Assembly: GCF_002210105.1 (NCBI RefSeq)
Contig: NZ_AQQU01000006.1
Coordinates: 186,001-250,000, forward strand
DNA: 64,000 nt
Reading direction: 5' to 3'
Origin: Oceanicola sp. 22II-s10i
Lineage (GTDB): Bacteria > Pseudomonadota > Alphaproteobacteria > Rhodobacterales > Rhodobacteraceae
Positions within the stretch are counted from its first letter, which is position 1. Each line of letters opens with the position of its first letter. Under the pieces are notes generated by a model, which ran no database searches, was not told the DNA's origin, and was given only the letters and a program-made list of their open reading frames with translations. This document shows positions 44,817 to 54,458 of the stretch, piece by piece. Position numbers and translations under genes: made by a program.

Positions 44817-46472
44817 TCAGTTGGCCTGACGCCGCAGGAAGGCGGGGATTTCGATCCGTTCCTGATCCGGGTCCTGCTGACGTGCGGAGGGCTGCTGGCG
44901 CGGCTCGGCGCTCGGCGCCGGCTGTGCCTGCACGCGCGGCTGGACACGCTGCGCCGCGGGCTGGGTCCGCTCTTCGCCGTGGCCGGTCATCCGGTTGATC
45001 AGCGAGTTGATCCCGAAACGGGGACGCTCACCCTCGGCGGCGGCGGATTGCGACGCCGGGCGCGGCGCGCGGTTCACGGCAGCCTGCAGGCGGGCCAGAG
45101 CCTCGGGGGACGGGGTCCCGGCCTTGGGGGCGCGCGGCGCGACGAATTCGTCGGAATGGGCCTCGGGCTGGCGGGCCTGCTGCGGTGCCGGGCGGTAGGC
45201 CGGCGGCGGCAGATCGTCAGAGGCGGCTTCCTGGTAGCCGTAGCGCGCGTCGTCTTCGGTCTCGGCACCGGCTTCCAGGTCGCTGAAGAACGAGGGCTCT
45301 TCGTCGGCTTCATAGGTCTCGTAAGTCTCGACCTCGGCCTCTTCCGCCTCATAGACGACTTCGGCAACCGGCGTGGGTTTCGGCGCGGGCGCGACGGTCA
45401 TTGCCGCAGCGGCCGGTGCCTTTTCCACGTGGTGCGCAACCTTTTCGGGCTGCTTCAGCGGTGCCTGCAGCGAACGGCGCGGCAGCGGGACGTCGGCGTG
45501 GTTCTCGGCCGCGTCGATGCCGGTCGCGACGACCGAAACGCGCATCTTGCCGTTCATGTCCGGGTCCATGGTCGAACCGACGATGATGTTCGCATCCGGG
45601 TCCACTTCCTCGCGGATGCGGTTCGCTGCTTCGTCCAGTTCGAACAGGGTCAGGTCGGTGCCGCCGGTGATGTTGATCAGCACGCCCTTGGCGCCTTTCA
45701 GGCTGATCTCGTCCAGCAGCGGGTTCGCGATCGCCTTCTCGGCGGCCTGAACGGCGCGGGATTCGCCCTCGGCCTCGCCGGTGCCCATCATCGCCTTGCC
45801 CATCTCGTCCATCACCGCACGGACGTCGGCGAAGTCGAGGTTGATCAGGCCCGGACGGACCATCAGGTCGGTCACGCCCTTGACGCCCTGATAGAGCACG
45901 TCATCCGCCATCGAGAAGGCTTCGGTGAACGTGGTCTTTTCATTGGCGAGGCGGAACAGGTTCTGGTTCGGAATGATGATCAGCGTGTCGACCATCTTTT
46001 GAAGGGTTTCGACACCCTCCTCGGCCTGACGCATGCGCTTGGCGCCTTCGAACTGGAACGGCTTGGTCACGACGCCGACGGTCAGGACGCCGAGTTCACG
46101 CGCGGCCTGCGCGATGATCGGGGCCGCGCCGGTGCCGGTGCCGCCGCCCATGCCGGCGGTGATGAAGCACATGTGCGCGCCCGCCAGATGATCGACGATC
46201 TGTTCGATGGATTCTTCTGCGGCGGCAGCGCCGACGGCGGCCTTGGCGCCTGCGCCCAGACCCTCGGTCACCTTCACGCCGAGCTGGATGCGGTTCTGCG
46301 CATTCGACTGCTGCAGCGCCTGCGCGTCTGTGTTGGCCACGACGAAGTCCACACCCTCGAGAGCCTTCTCGATCATGTTGTTGACGGCATTGCCGCCCGC
46401 ACCGCCAACACCGAATACGGTTATCCTTGGCTTGAGGTCTTCTACACCGGGTATGGTCAAGTTCAATGTCAT
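44817..46472 (-). CDS. ftsZ: cell division protein FtsZ
   Basis: The tubulin-like GTPase that forms the Z-ring. The 551-residue protein has the N-terminal [19 protein letters not shown] loop and the tubulin signature [12 protein letters not shown], then the T7 loop region [11 protein letters not shown]. The alphaproteobacterial long disordered linker (about 330-535, rich in A, P, E) is followed by the conserved C-terminal peptide EIPAFLRRQ that binds FtsA and other partners. ATG 46472 has AGGCGG at 8-bp spacing; an in-frame GTG 27 bp earlier contains that site. Downstream of ftsA after a regulatory gap. Confidence 0.97.
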   Translation of the reverse strand: MTLNLTIPGVEDLKPRITVFGVGGAGGNAVNNMIEKALEGVDFVVANTDAQALQQSNAQNRIQLGVKVTEGLGAGAKAAVGAAAAEESIEQIVDHLAGAHMCFITAGMGGGTGTGAAPIIAQAARELGVLTVGVVTKPFQFEGAKRMRQAEEGVETLQKMVDTLIIIPNQNLFRLANEKTTFTEAFSMADDVLYQGVKGVTDLMVRPGLINLDFADVRAVMDEMGKAMMGTGEAEGESRAVQAAEKAIANPLLDEISLKGAKGVLINITGGTDLTLFELDEAANRIREEVDPDANIIVGSTMDPDMNGKMRVSVVATGIDAAENHADVPLPRRSLQAPLKQPEKVAHHVEKAPAAAAMTVAPAPKPTPVAEVVYEAEEAEVETYETYEADEEPSFFSDLEAGAETEDDARYGYQEAASDDLPPPAYRPAPQQARQPEAHSDEFVAPRAPKAGTPSPEALARLQAAVNRAPRPASQSAAAEGERPRFGINSLINRMTGHGEERTQPAAQRVQPRVQAQPAPSAEPRQQPSARQQDPDQERIEIPAFLRRQAN

Positions 46473-46939
46473 GGTTATATCCGCCTGTTCTTGCCCCACC
46501 GATGGGCGGGTTTATGTCGCCTGATCGCCTTTGATCTTAGCGAAACCTTCGATTGACGTCACCCCAGAAATCAGGGCGAACCACAAAATATGGCAAGAAA
46601 ATGATCACGGTTTCCGCGATTTGGGCGGATCCACAAGATATTGCGTTGTAACAAGGGCATGACGGCAAAACCTCAAGTCGCAATGCGCTTGAGGAGCGGC
46701 TTTTCGGATCGGAAATTGCGCGAATTCTCGCTCCGCGCGAACCGTTTAGAGGGAATCAGGAAGCACTGCCCGTGCCGCCCCGGACTGTTGAGTCGCCCGT
46801 TATCCACAGGCTAGCGACTCCCTGTGGATGAGTCACGTGCGGATCATGGATAAAAGCCCGACCGGCCCTTTCGCGCCGACGCCGCGAGACGCGCGCGCAA
46901 GGGCGCGGCGCGCGGTCGGTCAGGCCGGTGTGGTGGCCG
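46473..46939 (-). promoter_or_regulatory. ftsA-ftsZ intergenic region with GANTC and DnaA-box-like sites
   Basis: A 467-bp gap with no gene, relatively AT-rich near the ftsZ side. Between 46753 and 46834 are four GANTC sites: 46753-46757 (GAATC), 46790-46794, 46816-46820 and 46830-46834. GANTC is the target of the cell-cycle methylase CcrM. A perfect DnaA box TTATCCACA lies at 46800-46808 and an inverted near-match (TCATCCACA) at 46823-46831; together ATCCACAGG and CCTGTGGAT form a 9-bp stem with a 10-nt loop. Another ATCCACA core lies at 46629-46635. This probably contains the ftsZ promoter, controlled by the cell cycle. Site sequences are seen; regulation is inferred from Caulobacter. Confidence 0.75.
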
Positions 46940-48274
46940 TCACCAGTTGTCCTTGAACCACCGCATCGCACGTTTGAGCGACCGCGCGGGATAGCGGTCC
47001 ATCGGCAGGTCGAAATCCCACCACTCGTCCTGCGGATGGGCCGAGAACAGGCACATCCCGACCGAGCTGGCGAAGGCCGCCCCCGTCGCCGCCTGCGGCA
47101 GGCCATGGACCCGCAGCGGCCGCCCGAGGCGCACCTGCTGGCCAAGGATGCGCGAGGCGAGCGCGTCGAGGCCGGGGATCTGGCTCGACCCGCCGGTCAG
47201 GACGATCTGCTGGCTCGGCAGGTGGTCGAACCCGGCGGCATCCAGCCGATAGCGCACTTCCTCGAGGATCTCTTCGACCCTTGGGCGCATGATGCCGATC
47301 AGTTCGGCCCGCGTCACCGTGCGGCGGTCGTGGTCCCAGTCGCCGGTCTCGCCGCCCAGTTCGATCTTTTCGCGGTCGTCCATCCCGGTTGCGATCAGGC
47401 CGCCGTAGAACGTCTTGATCCGCTCGGCGATCGGCGTGGCGATCTGCAGCGCCATCGAGATGTCGCCGGTCACGTGATCGCCGCCCATCCGGACGGCATC
47501 GGCATAGATCATGTGCTTGCGCCAGAAGATCGAGATGCCGGTGGTGCCGCCACCGATGTCGATGCAGGCGGCGCCCAGTTCCTGTTCGTCCTCGACCAGC
47601 GAGGCGAGGCCCGACACATAAGCCGAGGATGCGACGCCCGCGAGTTCAAGGTCGCAACGGCGCACGCAATGCGCGAGGTTCTGGATCGCCGCGGCCTCGA
47701 CCGTCAGCATGTGCAGGTCGGTCGACAGGCTCTGGCCGATCTGGCCGCGCGGGTCGGTCATGCCGGACCGGTGATCCAGCGCGAAGTTCACCGGATGCGC
47801 ATGCAGCACCTCGCGCCCGTCGCCGTAGTCCGGCAGATCGCACGAGGCGAGCGCGCGGCTCACGTCGTGTTCGGACACCACCTGCCCCTCGACCTCGACC
47901 TGCCCGGCCAGCCCGTAGCTGCGCGGCCCGGCGCCCGAGAAACAGGCGATCACGTGGTCGACGCGGATGTTGGCCATCTTCTGCGCGGCCTGAACGGCAG
48001 TGCGGATGGCGCGTTCGGTTTCCTGCATCCCCTCGATCTCGCCGAAGCGGACGCCACGCGACCGCGTGGTCGCGGCGCCGATCACCCTGAACCCGGCCTG
48101 CCCGGCCAGAGAACCGACACCATCGGTCCCGGCCCGGCGTTCCGTGCCGTCGAACCGCAGGACCAGGCAGGCAATCTTGGACGTCCCCACGTCCAGAACC
48201 GCCACCACACCGCGCTGCATTGCCGCCTTGCGCAGGTTGCGCATCGACCGCTGGGCTTCGTAAAGGCTGCTCAT
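46940..48274 (-). CDS. ftsA: cell division protein FtsA
   Basis: The actin-like protein that tethers FtsZ to the membrane. The 444-residue protein has the phosphate-1 motif VVAVLDVGTSKIACLVLRF and the phosphate-2 motif ACIDIGGGTTGISIF, then VLTGGSSQIPGL (adenosine motif). The C-terminal basic amphipathic helix (SLKRAMRWFKDNW) is the membrane-targeting sequence. Start ATG 48274 overlaps the ftsQ stop by one base (TAATG). The longer open frame to 48316 is a shadow of ftsQ. Confidence 0.96.
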   Translation of the reverse strand: MSSLYEAQRSMRNLRKAAMQRGVVAVLDVGTSKIACLVLRFDGTERRAGTDGVGSLAGQAGFRVIGAATTRSRGVRFGEIEGMQETERAIRTAVQAAQKMANIRVDHVIACFSGAGPRSYGLAGQVEVEGQVVSEHDVSRALASCDLPDYGDGREVLHAHPVNFALDHRSGMTDPRGQIGQSLSTDLHMLTVEAAAIQNLAHCVRRCDLELAGVASSAYVSGLASLVEDEQELGAACIDIGGGTTGISIFWRKHMIYADAVRMGGDHVTGDISMALQIATPIAERIKTFYGGLIATGMDDREKIELGGETGDWDHDRRTVTRAELIGIMRPRVEEILEEVRYRLDAAGFDHLPSQQIVLTGGSSQIPGLDALASRILGQQVRLGRPLRVHGLPQAATGAAFASSVGMCLFSAHPQDEWWDFDLPMDRYPARSLKRAMRWFKDNW

Positions 48275-49146
48275 TACCTGTTCGTCTCCACCACGATATC
48301 CTTGATCTTCCACCACATCTGAACGGCATCCTCGTTCATCCGGATGGTCGGCCGCGACGCGAGCCGCATGTCCACGGCGGCCAGATCCCTGTCCAGCACG
48401 TCCTGCGCCTGATTGAGCGCGATAACACTTTCGAGCGCCGTCACCGGCGCCTGTTCCGGCAGCATGATCCGCTGGTCACGGTCCAGCGCCACGTCCCAGC
48501 GACGGTCGCCGACACGGACCAGGCCGCGCACGCGGTCGAGGATCGGTTCCGCCGCCGCCATCAGCAGCAGCGCCTCGGGCACGGCCTTGTCGGCCCCCTC
48601 GCCCACCACCAGCGGCAGGTCGGGGCGTTCCAGCCGGTTGTTCAGCCCGCCGACGATCACGCCCTCGCGGTCGATCAGCGCCAGCCCGTCGGCCGAGCGC
48701 CACAGCATGACCGGCTGCCGCTCCGTCACCTGGACGTCCAGCACGCCGCCGGCCCGGACCCGCAGGCTGACCGAGGCGATCGCGGGGATCGAGGCGATGG
48801 TGTTGTGCAGCGCGTCGAGGTCGAGGTCGAAGGACGAGACGGGGAAGTCGATCGACGAGACCTCGCGGATGTCTTCCTCGACGGTGCGCGAGACACCTTC
48901 GACCGACATCAGCTTGACCATGAACTGGGGGCGCGTTTCGAAGTAGTTGCGGATTTCGGCGACCTGCATGCGGATCGCGTCCTGCCGGTCCTGACTGGAC
49001 AGGTAGGCCGTGACGATCCCCGCCGACAGCACGAATGGCAGCCCGATGCGCAGGCCCATCCGGTAGGTCGGGGTCAGCATGATCCGCTGCATCCGGTAGG
49101 CCCAGCGGGACGGGGCCGGATCGGCCTTGGGTGTCACCTTGCGCAT
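48274..49146 (-). CDS. ftsQ: cell division protein FtsQ
   Basis: A bitopic divisome protein. The 290 residues comprise a short cytoplasmic region, one membrane span ([19 protein letters not shown]), a POTRA domain ([20 protein letters not shown] through [20 protein letters not shown]) and the FtsQ domain ([20 protein letters not shown]). Overlaps ddl by 13 bp upstream and ftsA by 1 bp downstream. It recruits FtsB/FtsL-type partners. Confidence 0.95.
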   Translation of the reverse strand: MRKVTPKADPAPSRWAYRMQRIMLTPTYRMGLRIGLPFVLSAGIVTAYLSSQDRQDAIRMQVAEIRNYFETRPQFMVKLMSVEGVSRTVEEDIREVSSIDFPVSSFDLDLDALHNTIASIPAIASVSLRVRAGGVLDVQVTERQPVMLWRSADGLALIDREGVIVGGLNNRLERPDLPLVVGEGADKAVPEALLLMAAAEPILDRVRGLVRVGDRRWDVALDRDQRIMLPEQAPVTALESVIALNQAQDVLDRDLAAVDMRLASRPTIRMNEDAVQMWWKIKDIVVETNR

Positions 49147-50054
49147 GACGCATCCTCCACCAGCCAGCGACAGAGCTGGCCGAAACTCATCCCCGCCGCC
49201 GCAGCCTGTTCGGGCGCGAGCGAGGTCGGGGTCATGCCGGGCTGTGTGTTCGTCTCCAGCAGGACCAGCCCGTTCAACCCGCGCTCCTCGTCCCAGCGGA
49301 AATCGGTGCGGCTGATCCCCCGGCAGCCGAGCGCCCGGTGCGCGCGCAGCGCGTAATCGAGGCAGGCCGCGGTGATCTCTTCGGGCAGTTCGGCAGGCAC
49401 CACGTGCCGCGATCCGCCGGGCTTGTATTTCGCGTCGTAGTCATACCAGCCGGTGGTGATGATATCCGTAACGGCCAGCGGCCTGTCGCCCATGACCGTG
49501 GTGGTCAGTTCCCGGCCCTTCACATATTGCTCGACCATCACCTCGGCGGGCATCGCATCGGACAGGACCGGCGGGCCGTTCGCCTCTTCGTGCACGAGGT
49601 AGATGCCGACGGATGAGCCTTCGTTGTTCGGCTTGACCACGTAGGGCGGCGCCATGACATGCGCGGCCTCGACCTCGGCGCGCGAGGCGATCACGCTGTC
49701 GACGACGGGCAGTCCGGCGGCGCGGTAAGTGTCCTTGGAGCGGGTCTTGTCCATCGCCAGGGCCGAGGCCAGAACGCCCGAATGCGTATAGGGAATGCGC
49801 AGCCATTCCAGCAGCCCCTGCACGCAGCCATCCTCGCCCCAGCGACCGTGGAGCGCATTGAAGACGACGTCGGGGGCGATGTCCTTCAGACGTGCAGGCA
49901 GGTCGGGGCCGGCATCGACCTCGACCACTTCGAATCCTTCATCCCGCAGCGCGGCAGCGCATTCTTTTCCGCTGGACAGCGAGACCTCGCGTTCTGCCGA
50001 GGGGCCGCCCAATAGCACCGCAACTGTCGGGGTTGTCCTGCTCGACGAACCCAC
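49134..50054 (-). CDS. ddl: D-alanine--D-alanine ligase
   Basis: Makes the D-Ala-D-Ala dipeptide for MurF, an ATP-grasp enzyme. The 306-residue protein shows [16 protein letters not shown] near the N-terminus, [20 protein letters not shown], and the metal-binding [16 protein letters not shown] (the usual E-x-N motif). The start is GTG 50052-50054, supported by GAGG 7 bp upstream. It follows murB after an 83-bp gap containing a GCGGCC/GGCCGC hairpin at 50101-50119, so a partial transcription break there is possible. Confidence 0.95.
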   Translation of the reverse strand: MGSSSRTTPTVAVLLGGPSAEREVSLSSGKECAAALRDEGFEVVEVDAGPDLPARLKDIAPDVVFNALHGRWGEDGCVQGLLEWLRIPYTHSGVLASALAMDKTRSKDTYRAAGLPVVDSVIASRAEVEAAHVMAPPYVVKPNNEGSSVGIYLVHEEANGPPVLSDAMPAEVMVEQYVKGRELTTTVMGDRPLAVTDIITTGWYDYDAKYKPGGSRHVVPAELPEEITAACLDYALRAHRALGCRGISRTDFRWDEERGLNGLVLLETNTQPGMTPTSLAPEQAAAAGMSFGQLCRWLVEDASCAR

Positions 50055-50137
50055 TTCCGTGCCTCATTTCCGGGTCTTTTCCGACCCTTGTTCTGTCTGC
50101 GCGGCCTTGCCTCGGCCGCACCACGCGCGTCGTTCGG

Positions 50138-51061
50138 TTAAGCCGGATCTCCGATGCGCATGATTTCCCACTCTAGCTGTATTCCGGTGGCTTGGAAAAC
50201 CCTTTTTCGGACTTCCTCACCCAAGTTCTCGAGTTCCGCCGCCGTCGCGCCACCAGCATTGGTGAGAAAGTTGGCGTGTTTGGCATTCATCACCGCCCCG
50301 CCCATGGGAACGCCCTGCATACCGGCGTCCTGTATCAGCTTCCAGGCCTTCAACTCGTGCGTGTCGTCGGCCCGCCCGGTACTGGAATATCCCGCCGGGT
50401 TGCGGAAGGTCGATCCGGCCGTCCGGTCCTTGACCGGCTGGGTCTCGTCCCGCTTGGTAAGCTGTTCGGTCATGCGGGCGTCCAGTTCCGCCGGATCGCC
50501 CGCGTCGCCCTCCAGCACCACCTCGGTCACGATCATGTCCGGGGCCAGGGCCGTCTGGCGATAGGCGAACCCCATGTCATCGCGCCCCAGCGTCACGACC
50601 TCGCCGCCCCGCGTCACCGCGCGGGCCGAGACGAAATGATCCGCCGTATAGCTGCCGTAGCAGCCCGCGTTCATGCGCGCCGCGCCGCCGATGCTGCCGG
50701 GAATGGTCCGCAGGAACGTCAGGTCGATCCCCGCTTCGGCCGCTTTCCGCGCCACATGCGCGTCCAGCGCCGCCGCCCCCGCCGTCACCCGGCCCCCGGT
50801 GCAGTCGATTCCGTTGAAGCCACGGCCCAGCCGGATCACCACGCCGCGGATGCCGCCGTCGCGCACGATCAGGTTCGAGCCCACGCCCATCGGGAAAACC
50901 GGCACTTCGGGGTCTAGTGCCGCGAGGAAGGCGGCAAGGTCGGCCTCGTCCGCCGGCTGGAACAGCCAGTCCGCCGGTCCGCCGACACGCAGCCATGTCA
51001 GCTCCGACAGGTCGCGGTTCGGGGTCAGGCGGCCTCGGGTCTCGATCTGGTCGGGTGTCAT
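50138..51061 (-). CDS. murB: UDP-N-acetylmuramate dehydrogenase
   Basis: Reduces UDP-GlcNAc-enolpyruvate to UDP-MurNAc with FAD and NADPH. The 307-residue protein has [40 protein letters not shown] (FAD), [18 protein letters not shown], and [20 protein letters not shown]. It is the type II form, lacking the extra Tyr loop of E. coli MurB. ATG 51059-51061 has GGAG at 6 bp. Confidence 0.96.
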   Translation of the reverse strand: MTPDQIETRGRLTPNRDLSELTWLRVGGPADWLFQPADEADLAAFLAALDPEVPVFPMGVGSNLIVRDGGIRGVVIRLGRGFNGIDCTGGRVTAGAAALDAHVARKAAEAGIDLTFLRTIPGSIGGAARMNAGCYGSYTADHFVSARAVTRGGEVVTLGRDDMGFAYRQTALAPDMIVTEVVLEGDAGDPAELDARMTEQLTKRDETQPVKDRTAGSTFRNPAGYSSTGRADDTHELKAWKLIQDAGMQGVPMGGAVMNAKHANFLTNAGGATAAELENLGEEVRKRVFQATGIQLEWEIMRIGDPA

Positions 51062-51157
51062 GGGCGGCTCCGGTCGTCTGGTCCGCACCGGTTAGCACGG
51101 CTCCGCACGGAGGTCAGTGCCATAATGCGACCCCGCCGCAGCTTCGTTGCGCAGGGA

Positions 51158-51418
51158 TCACCTCGCCCCGTCGGGTCCCAGCTTTCGCCTCAGCCACCGG
51201 CCAAGGTAGATCACCGGCCACCGCAGCACCGACAGCCCGCCCGCCAGGACCAGTCCGCCGATCACCGGGCCGTGCTGCCAGAAAACGGCGAGCAGGATCG
51301 GAACGCCGACAGCGATCAATACATAGGCCCGAGTCCAATGATCATCCCGGCTGGGGACCATGGCGGCCACCGTAGCGGCCAGCCCCCAGACACAGGCGAG
51401 GATCAGCGACAGGGTCAT
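51158..51418 (-). CDS. DUF2484 family small membrane protein (copy 1)
   Basis: An 86-residue protein with three hydrophobic stretches: MTLSLILACVWGLAATVAAM, YVLIAVGVPILLAVFW and PVIGGLVLAGGLSVL, then a basic C-terminus (YLGRWLRRKLG). DUF2484 is found mostly in Rhodobacterales, next to murB. Its start overlaps the stop of its paralogue (ATGA). It aligns along its whole length with the preceding gene. No function is known; a role in wall synthesis is suggested by location only. Confidence 0.85.
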   Translation of the reverse strand: MTLSLILACVWGLAATVAAMVPSRDDHWTRAYVLIAVGVPILLAVFWQHGPVIGGLVLAGGLSVLRWPVIYLGRWLRRKLGPDGAR

Positions 51419-51678
51419 TCGAAATCCTCGGGCCGCATCGCGGGCGCACCGTTCAGCCGCCCCCAGAAATAGACCAGCGGACGCCGGAACATGGACAGGA
51501 ACCCCGCCAGCGCCGCGACGCCCCACATCCATCCGTGAACCCACCAGATGCCGCCGATCAGCAGCGGGGCGCAGATCAGCAAGGCCATGCCCGGCGCGTA
51601 TTGCCGGCGCATCGGCAGAAAGGCCGTCGCCGTCGCCACCAGCACCCAGACGGCCCCGGCTATCAGAACCCAGCTCAA
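51415..51678 (-). CDS. DUF2484 family small membrane protein (copy 2)
   Basis: An 87-residue, three-span paralogue of the downstream gene. I chose TTG 51676-51678 as the start because it overlaps the permease stop in the usual 4-bp fashion (TTGA), has GGGGGA about 7 bp upstream, and gives an N-terminus (SWVLIAGAVWVLVATATAFLP) that aligns residue for residue with the ATG-started copy 1. A GTG at 51691-51693 would give five more residues. Function unknown. Confidence 0.8.
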   Translation of the reverse strand: MSWVLIAGAVWVLVATATAFLPMRRQYAPGMALLICAPLLIGGIWWVHGWMWGVAALAGFLSMFRRPLVYFWGRLNGAPAMRPEDFE

Positions 51679-52865
51679 CTCATCGTCCCCCACAGGCTCG
51701 CCAACAATGCCGCCACCGCCAGCGCCAGCCCCGCGACCGGCACCCAGAGCGGCGTCCGGAACGGCGCGGCAGGCAGGCGCAGCTTAAGGCGGATCAACGA
51801 CAGGTTCACCAGAATGAAGACCGCGAAGAGCACATAGGCCGTCGCCTCGGCCAAAACTGCAACAGGCAGCGCCAGCGCGGCGAGGATCACGACCGCCCCC
51901 GCCAGCACGCTGGCCCTCAGCGGCGTGCCATAGCGCGGATGCACCTCGGCAAAGACCTGCAGCCAGCGCGCACGCCGCCCCAGTCCCAGCATCACCCGCG
52001 CCGCCATGACGATTTGCGCAAGCACCCCGTTCACCGCCGCCATCACGGCGATGGCCGACAGGAAGCCTGCGGACCGCCCCGTCCCCTCCTCCCAGACCAG
52101 CGCCAGCGGCTGTTCGCTGGCCGCCAGCTCCTCCAGCGGCACGGCCCGGACGGCGGCCAGCGACACGAGCGCATAGAGCACCGCCGTGATCGCCAGCGCG
52201 ATCAGGATGCCGCGCGGCATGATGCGGGTCGGGTCGCGCACCTCCTCGGCCATGTTCACGAGGTCCTCGAACCCGATGAAGGCGAAGAAACACAGAGCGA
52301 CCGCCGCCGCGATGCCCGGCAGATAGGGCGCCGCCGGGGCCGTCCAGTCCGGCACCGGCGCGCCCGAAAACCCGGCCCAGGCCACCAGCACCAGACCGGT
52401 CGCCTCGGCCAGAGTGAAAAGGGCCGCGAAAGCCATGCTTTCAAGCACGCCTGCAATGGCGATGGCCGTCAGGGCAACACCCGCGATCACTATGGCGACC
52501 GTCATGTCGATCGGCACGAGCGCGATGAAATACCCCGCCCCGCCCCGCAGGACGGCGGCGGCCGAGATCATTCCGGCGATCACGATGGCAAGGCCCACCA
52601 CCTCGGCCAGCGCGCGACTGCCCAAGCCGGACTCGACATAGGCCACCTCCCCCGCCGCCTCCGGCATGCGCGAGGCAAGCTCCGCGTAGCTCAGCGCCGA
52701 GGGCAGCGCGACGCAGCCCGCGATCAGGAAGGCGAGCGGCGCCCAGATCCCCGCCTGCGCGGCCACCGCACCAACGAGGACGTATATCCCCGCGCCGACC
52801 ATCACGCCGACGCCATAGGCGACAAGCAGGGGCAGGCCGATACGGCGTTTCAGGGTGTCGGACAT
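51675..52865 (-). CDS. APC superfamily amino acid permease
   Basis: A 396-residue transporter with about 11-12 membrane spans. The signature is GLPLLVAYGVGVMVGAGIYV (first span, unwound GAGIY), the PSALSYAELASRMPEAAGEV segment and FFAFIGFEDLVNMAEEVRDP, typical of APC family transporters (YjeH/CtrA-like). The substrate is unknown. An AGGAG precedes the ATG. It lies inside the dcw cluster, after a terminator behind murC, and begins the permease-DUF2484-DUF2484-murB run. Confidence 0.9.
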   Translation of the reverse strand: MSDTLKRRIGLPLLVAYGVGVMVGAGIYVLVGAVAAQAGIWAPLAFLIAGCVALPSALSYAELASRMPEAAGEVAYVESGLGSRALAEVVGLAIVIAGMISAAAVLRGGAGYFIALVPIDMTVAIVIAGVALTAIAIAGVLESMAFAALFTLAEATGLVLVAWAGFSGAPVPDWTAPAAPYLPGIAAAVALCFFAFIGFEDLVNMAEEVRDPTRIMPRGILIALAITAVLYALVSLAAVRAVPLEELAASEQPLALVWEEGTGRSAGFLSAIAVMAAVNGVLAQIVMAARVMLGLGRRARWLQVFAEVHPRYGTPLRASVLAGAVVILAALALPVAVLAEATAYVLFAVFILVNLSLIRLKLRLPAAPFRTPLWVPVAGLALAVAALLASLWGTMS

Positions 52866-52978
52866 GGGGGCGCTCCTGCTTCGGCGTCAGCCCCACCATA
52901 CAGGCTGTCAGGTGGTCCGCATTTGATCGGGGTCATGTGCCCGCCAAGCGCGACGCATCGCTGTCCTCAAACGAAAGA

Positions 52979-53001
52979 CACCCGGCCTGACAGACCGGGT
53001 G
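52979..53001 (-). terminator. intrinsic terminator after murC
   Basis: On the minus strand, 27 bp after the murC stop, CACCCGG-tctgtcagg-CCGGGTG forms a 7-bp perfect stem directly followed by TCTTTCGTTTG. This is the clearest intrinsic terminator in the window and divides the dcw cluster into two transcription units, murE..murC and permease..ftsA. Confidence 0.8.
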
Positions 53002-53027
53002 CCCATGTTCAAAGACCTGCAGGCCGC

Positions 53028-54458
53028 TCAGACCGACCGCAGCTTGACCGTCCCGGTCTCCCAACCCTTCAGCCGCTCCGGCAGGCCATTGGCCCAGGCC
53101 GAAATCGTCCCGGCCCCGAGGCAGACCACCATATCGCCCGGCACCGCCTGTTCGCGGACCAGCCGTTCGAGGTCGTCCTCGGACTGGATCGCCCGCGCGT
53201 GGCGGTGGCCGTGCTGGATCAGCCCCGCCACCAGATCGTCGCGGGTCGCGCCGGGGATCGGGTCTTCACCCGCCGCGTAGACGTCGCCGATGCCGACCAC
53301 GTCGGCCTCGTTGAAGCAGGAACAGAAATCGTCGAACAGCGAATGCAGCCGCGAATAGCGGTGCGGCTGGTGGACCGCGATGACGCGGCCCTCGGTCGCC
53401 TGACGGGCCGCTTTCAGCACCGCTGCGATCTCGACCGGGTGGTGGCCGTAATCGTCGATGATGGTCACGCCGTTCGCCTCGCCCACGCGGGTGAAGCGCC
53501 GGTTCACGCCACCGAAGGCGGCCAGCGCCGCGCGGATCTCGTCGGCCTTCATGCCCAGATGCCGGGCCACGGCCACGGCCGACAGCGCATTCGAGACGTT
53601 GTGATCGCCGGGCATCGGCAGGGTGCAGCCGTCGATCCGCATCCCCTCGCCCTGCAGCGCGATGTCGAAATGCGCGACGCCCTTTTCATAGCGCAGGTTC
53701 ACCGCGCGGACGTCCGCCTGCGCGTTGAAGCCGAAGGTCACGACCCGGCGGTCGGTGATCTTGCCGACCAGCGCCTGCACCTCGGGGTGATCGGTGCAGC
53801 AGACCGCCACACCGTAGAACGGGATGTTGGAGACGAAATCGTAGAACCCCTTGCGCAGGTTCTCGATCGTGCCCCAGTGCTCCATATGCTCGGGGTCGAT
53901 GTTGGTGACGATGGCGATCGTCGCGGGCAGGCGGTTGAAGGTGCCGTCGCTCTCGTCCGCCTCGACCACCATCCATTCGCCCAGACCCACGCGCGCGTTG
54001 GAGCCGTAGGCGTGGATGATCCCGCCGTTGATGACAGTCGGGTCCAGCCCGCCCGCATCCAGCAGCGTCGCGACCATCGTGGTCGTCGTCGTCTTGCCAT
54101 GGGTGCCCGCCACCGCGACGTTCGACTTGAGCCGCATCAGCTCGGCCAGCATCTCGGCCCGGCGCACCACCGGCAGACCGCGCCGCCGCGCCTCGTCCAG
54201 TTCCGGGTTGCCCGGCTTGATGGCCGAGGAAATAACCACGACCTGCGCCGCATCGAGGTTCTCGGCCCGCTGGCCTTCGAACACAGTCGCGCCCAGTTCG
54301 GCCAGCCGGTCGGTGATCTTCGATGCCTTCAGGTCCGACCCCTGCACCACGTAGCCGTGGTTCAGCAGCACCTCGGCGATCCCCGACATGCCGATGCCCC
54401 CGATCCCGACGAAGTGGATCGGCCCCACGTCGCCCGGCAGTTTGGTTGCTGCGTTCAT
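53028..54458 (-). CDS. murC: UDP-N-acetylmuramate--L-alanine ligase
   Basis: Adds L-alanine to UDP-MurNAc, ATP-dependent. The 476-residue protein has the N-terminal [20 protein letters not shown]ossmann motif, the ATP loop [20 protein letters not shown], and the [10 protein letters not shown] motif. Start ATG 54458 overlaps murG stop by 4 bp. It ends just before a strong terminator. Confidence 0.98.
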   Translation of the reverse strand: MNAATKLPGDVGPIHFVGIGGIGMSGIAEVLLNHGYVVQGSDLKASKITDRLAELGATVFEGQRAENLDAAQVVVISSAIKPGNPELDEARRRGLPVVRRAEMLAELMRLKSNVAVAGTHGKTTTTTMVATLLDAGGLDPTVINGGIIHAYGSNARVGLGEWMVVEADESDGTFNRLPATIAIVTNIDPEHMEHWGTIENLRKGFYDFVSNIPFYGVAVCCTDHPEVQALVGKITDRRVVTFGFNAQADVRAVNLRYEKGVAHFDIALQGEGMRIDGCTLPMPGDHNVSNALSAVAVARHLGMKADEIRAALAAFGGVNRRFTRVGEANGVTIIDDYGHHPVEIAAVLKAARQATEGRVIAVHQPHRYSRLHSLFDDFCSCFNEADVVGIGDVYAAGEDPIPGATRDDLVAGLIQHGHRHARAIQSEDDLERLVREQAVPGDMVVCLGAGTISAWANGLPERLKGWETGTVKLRSV

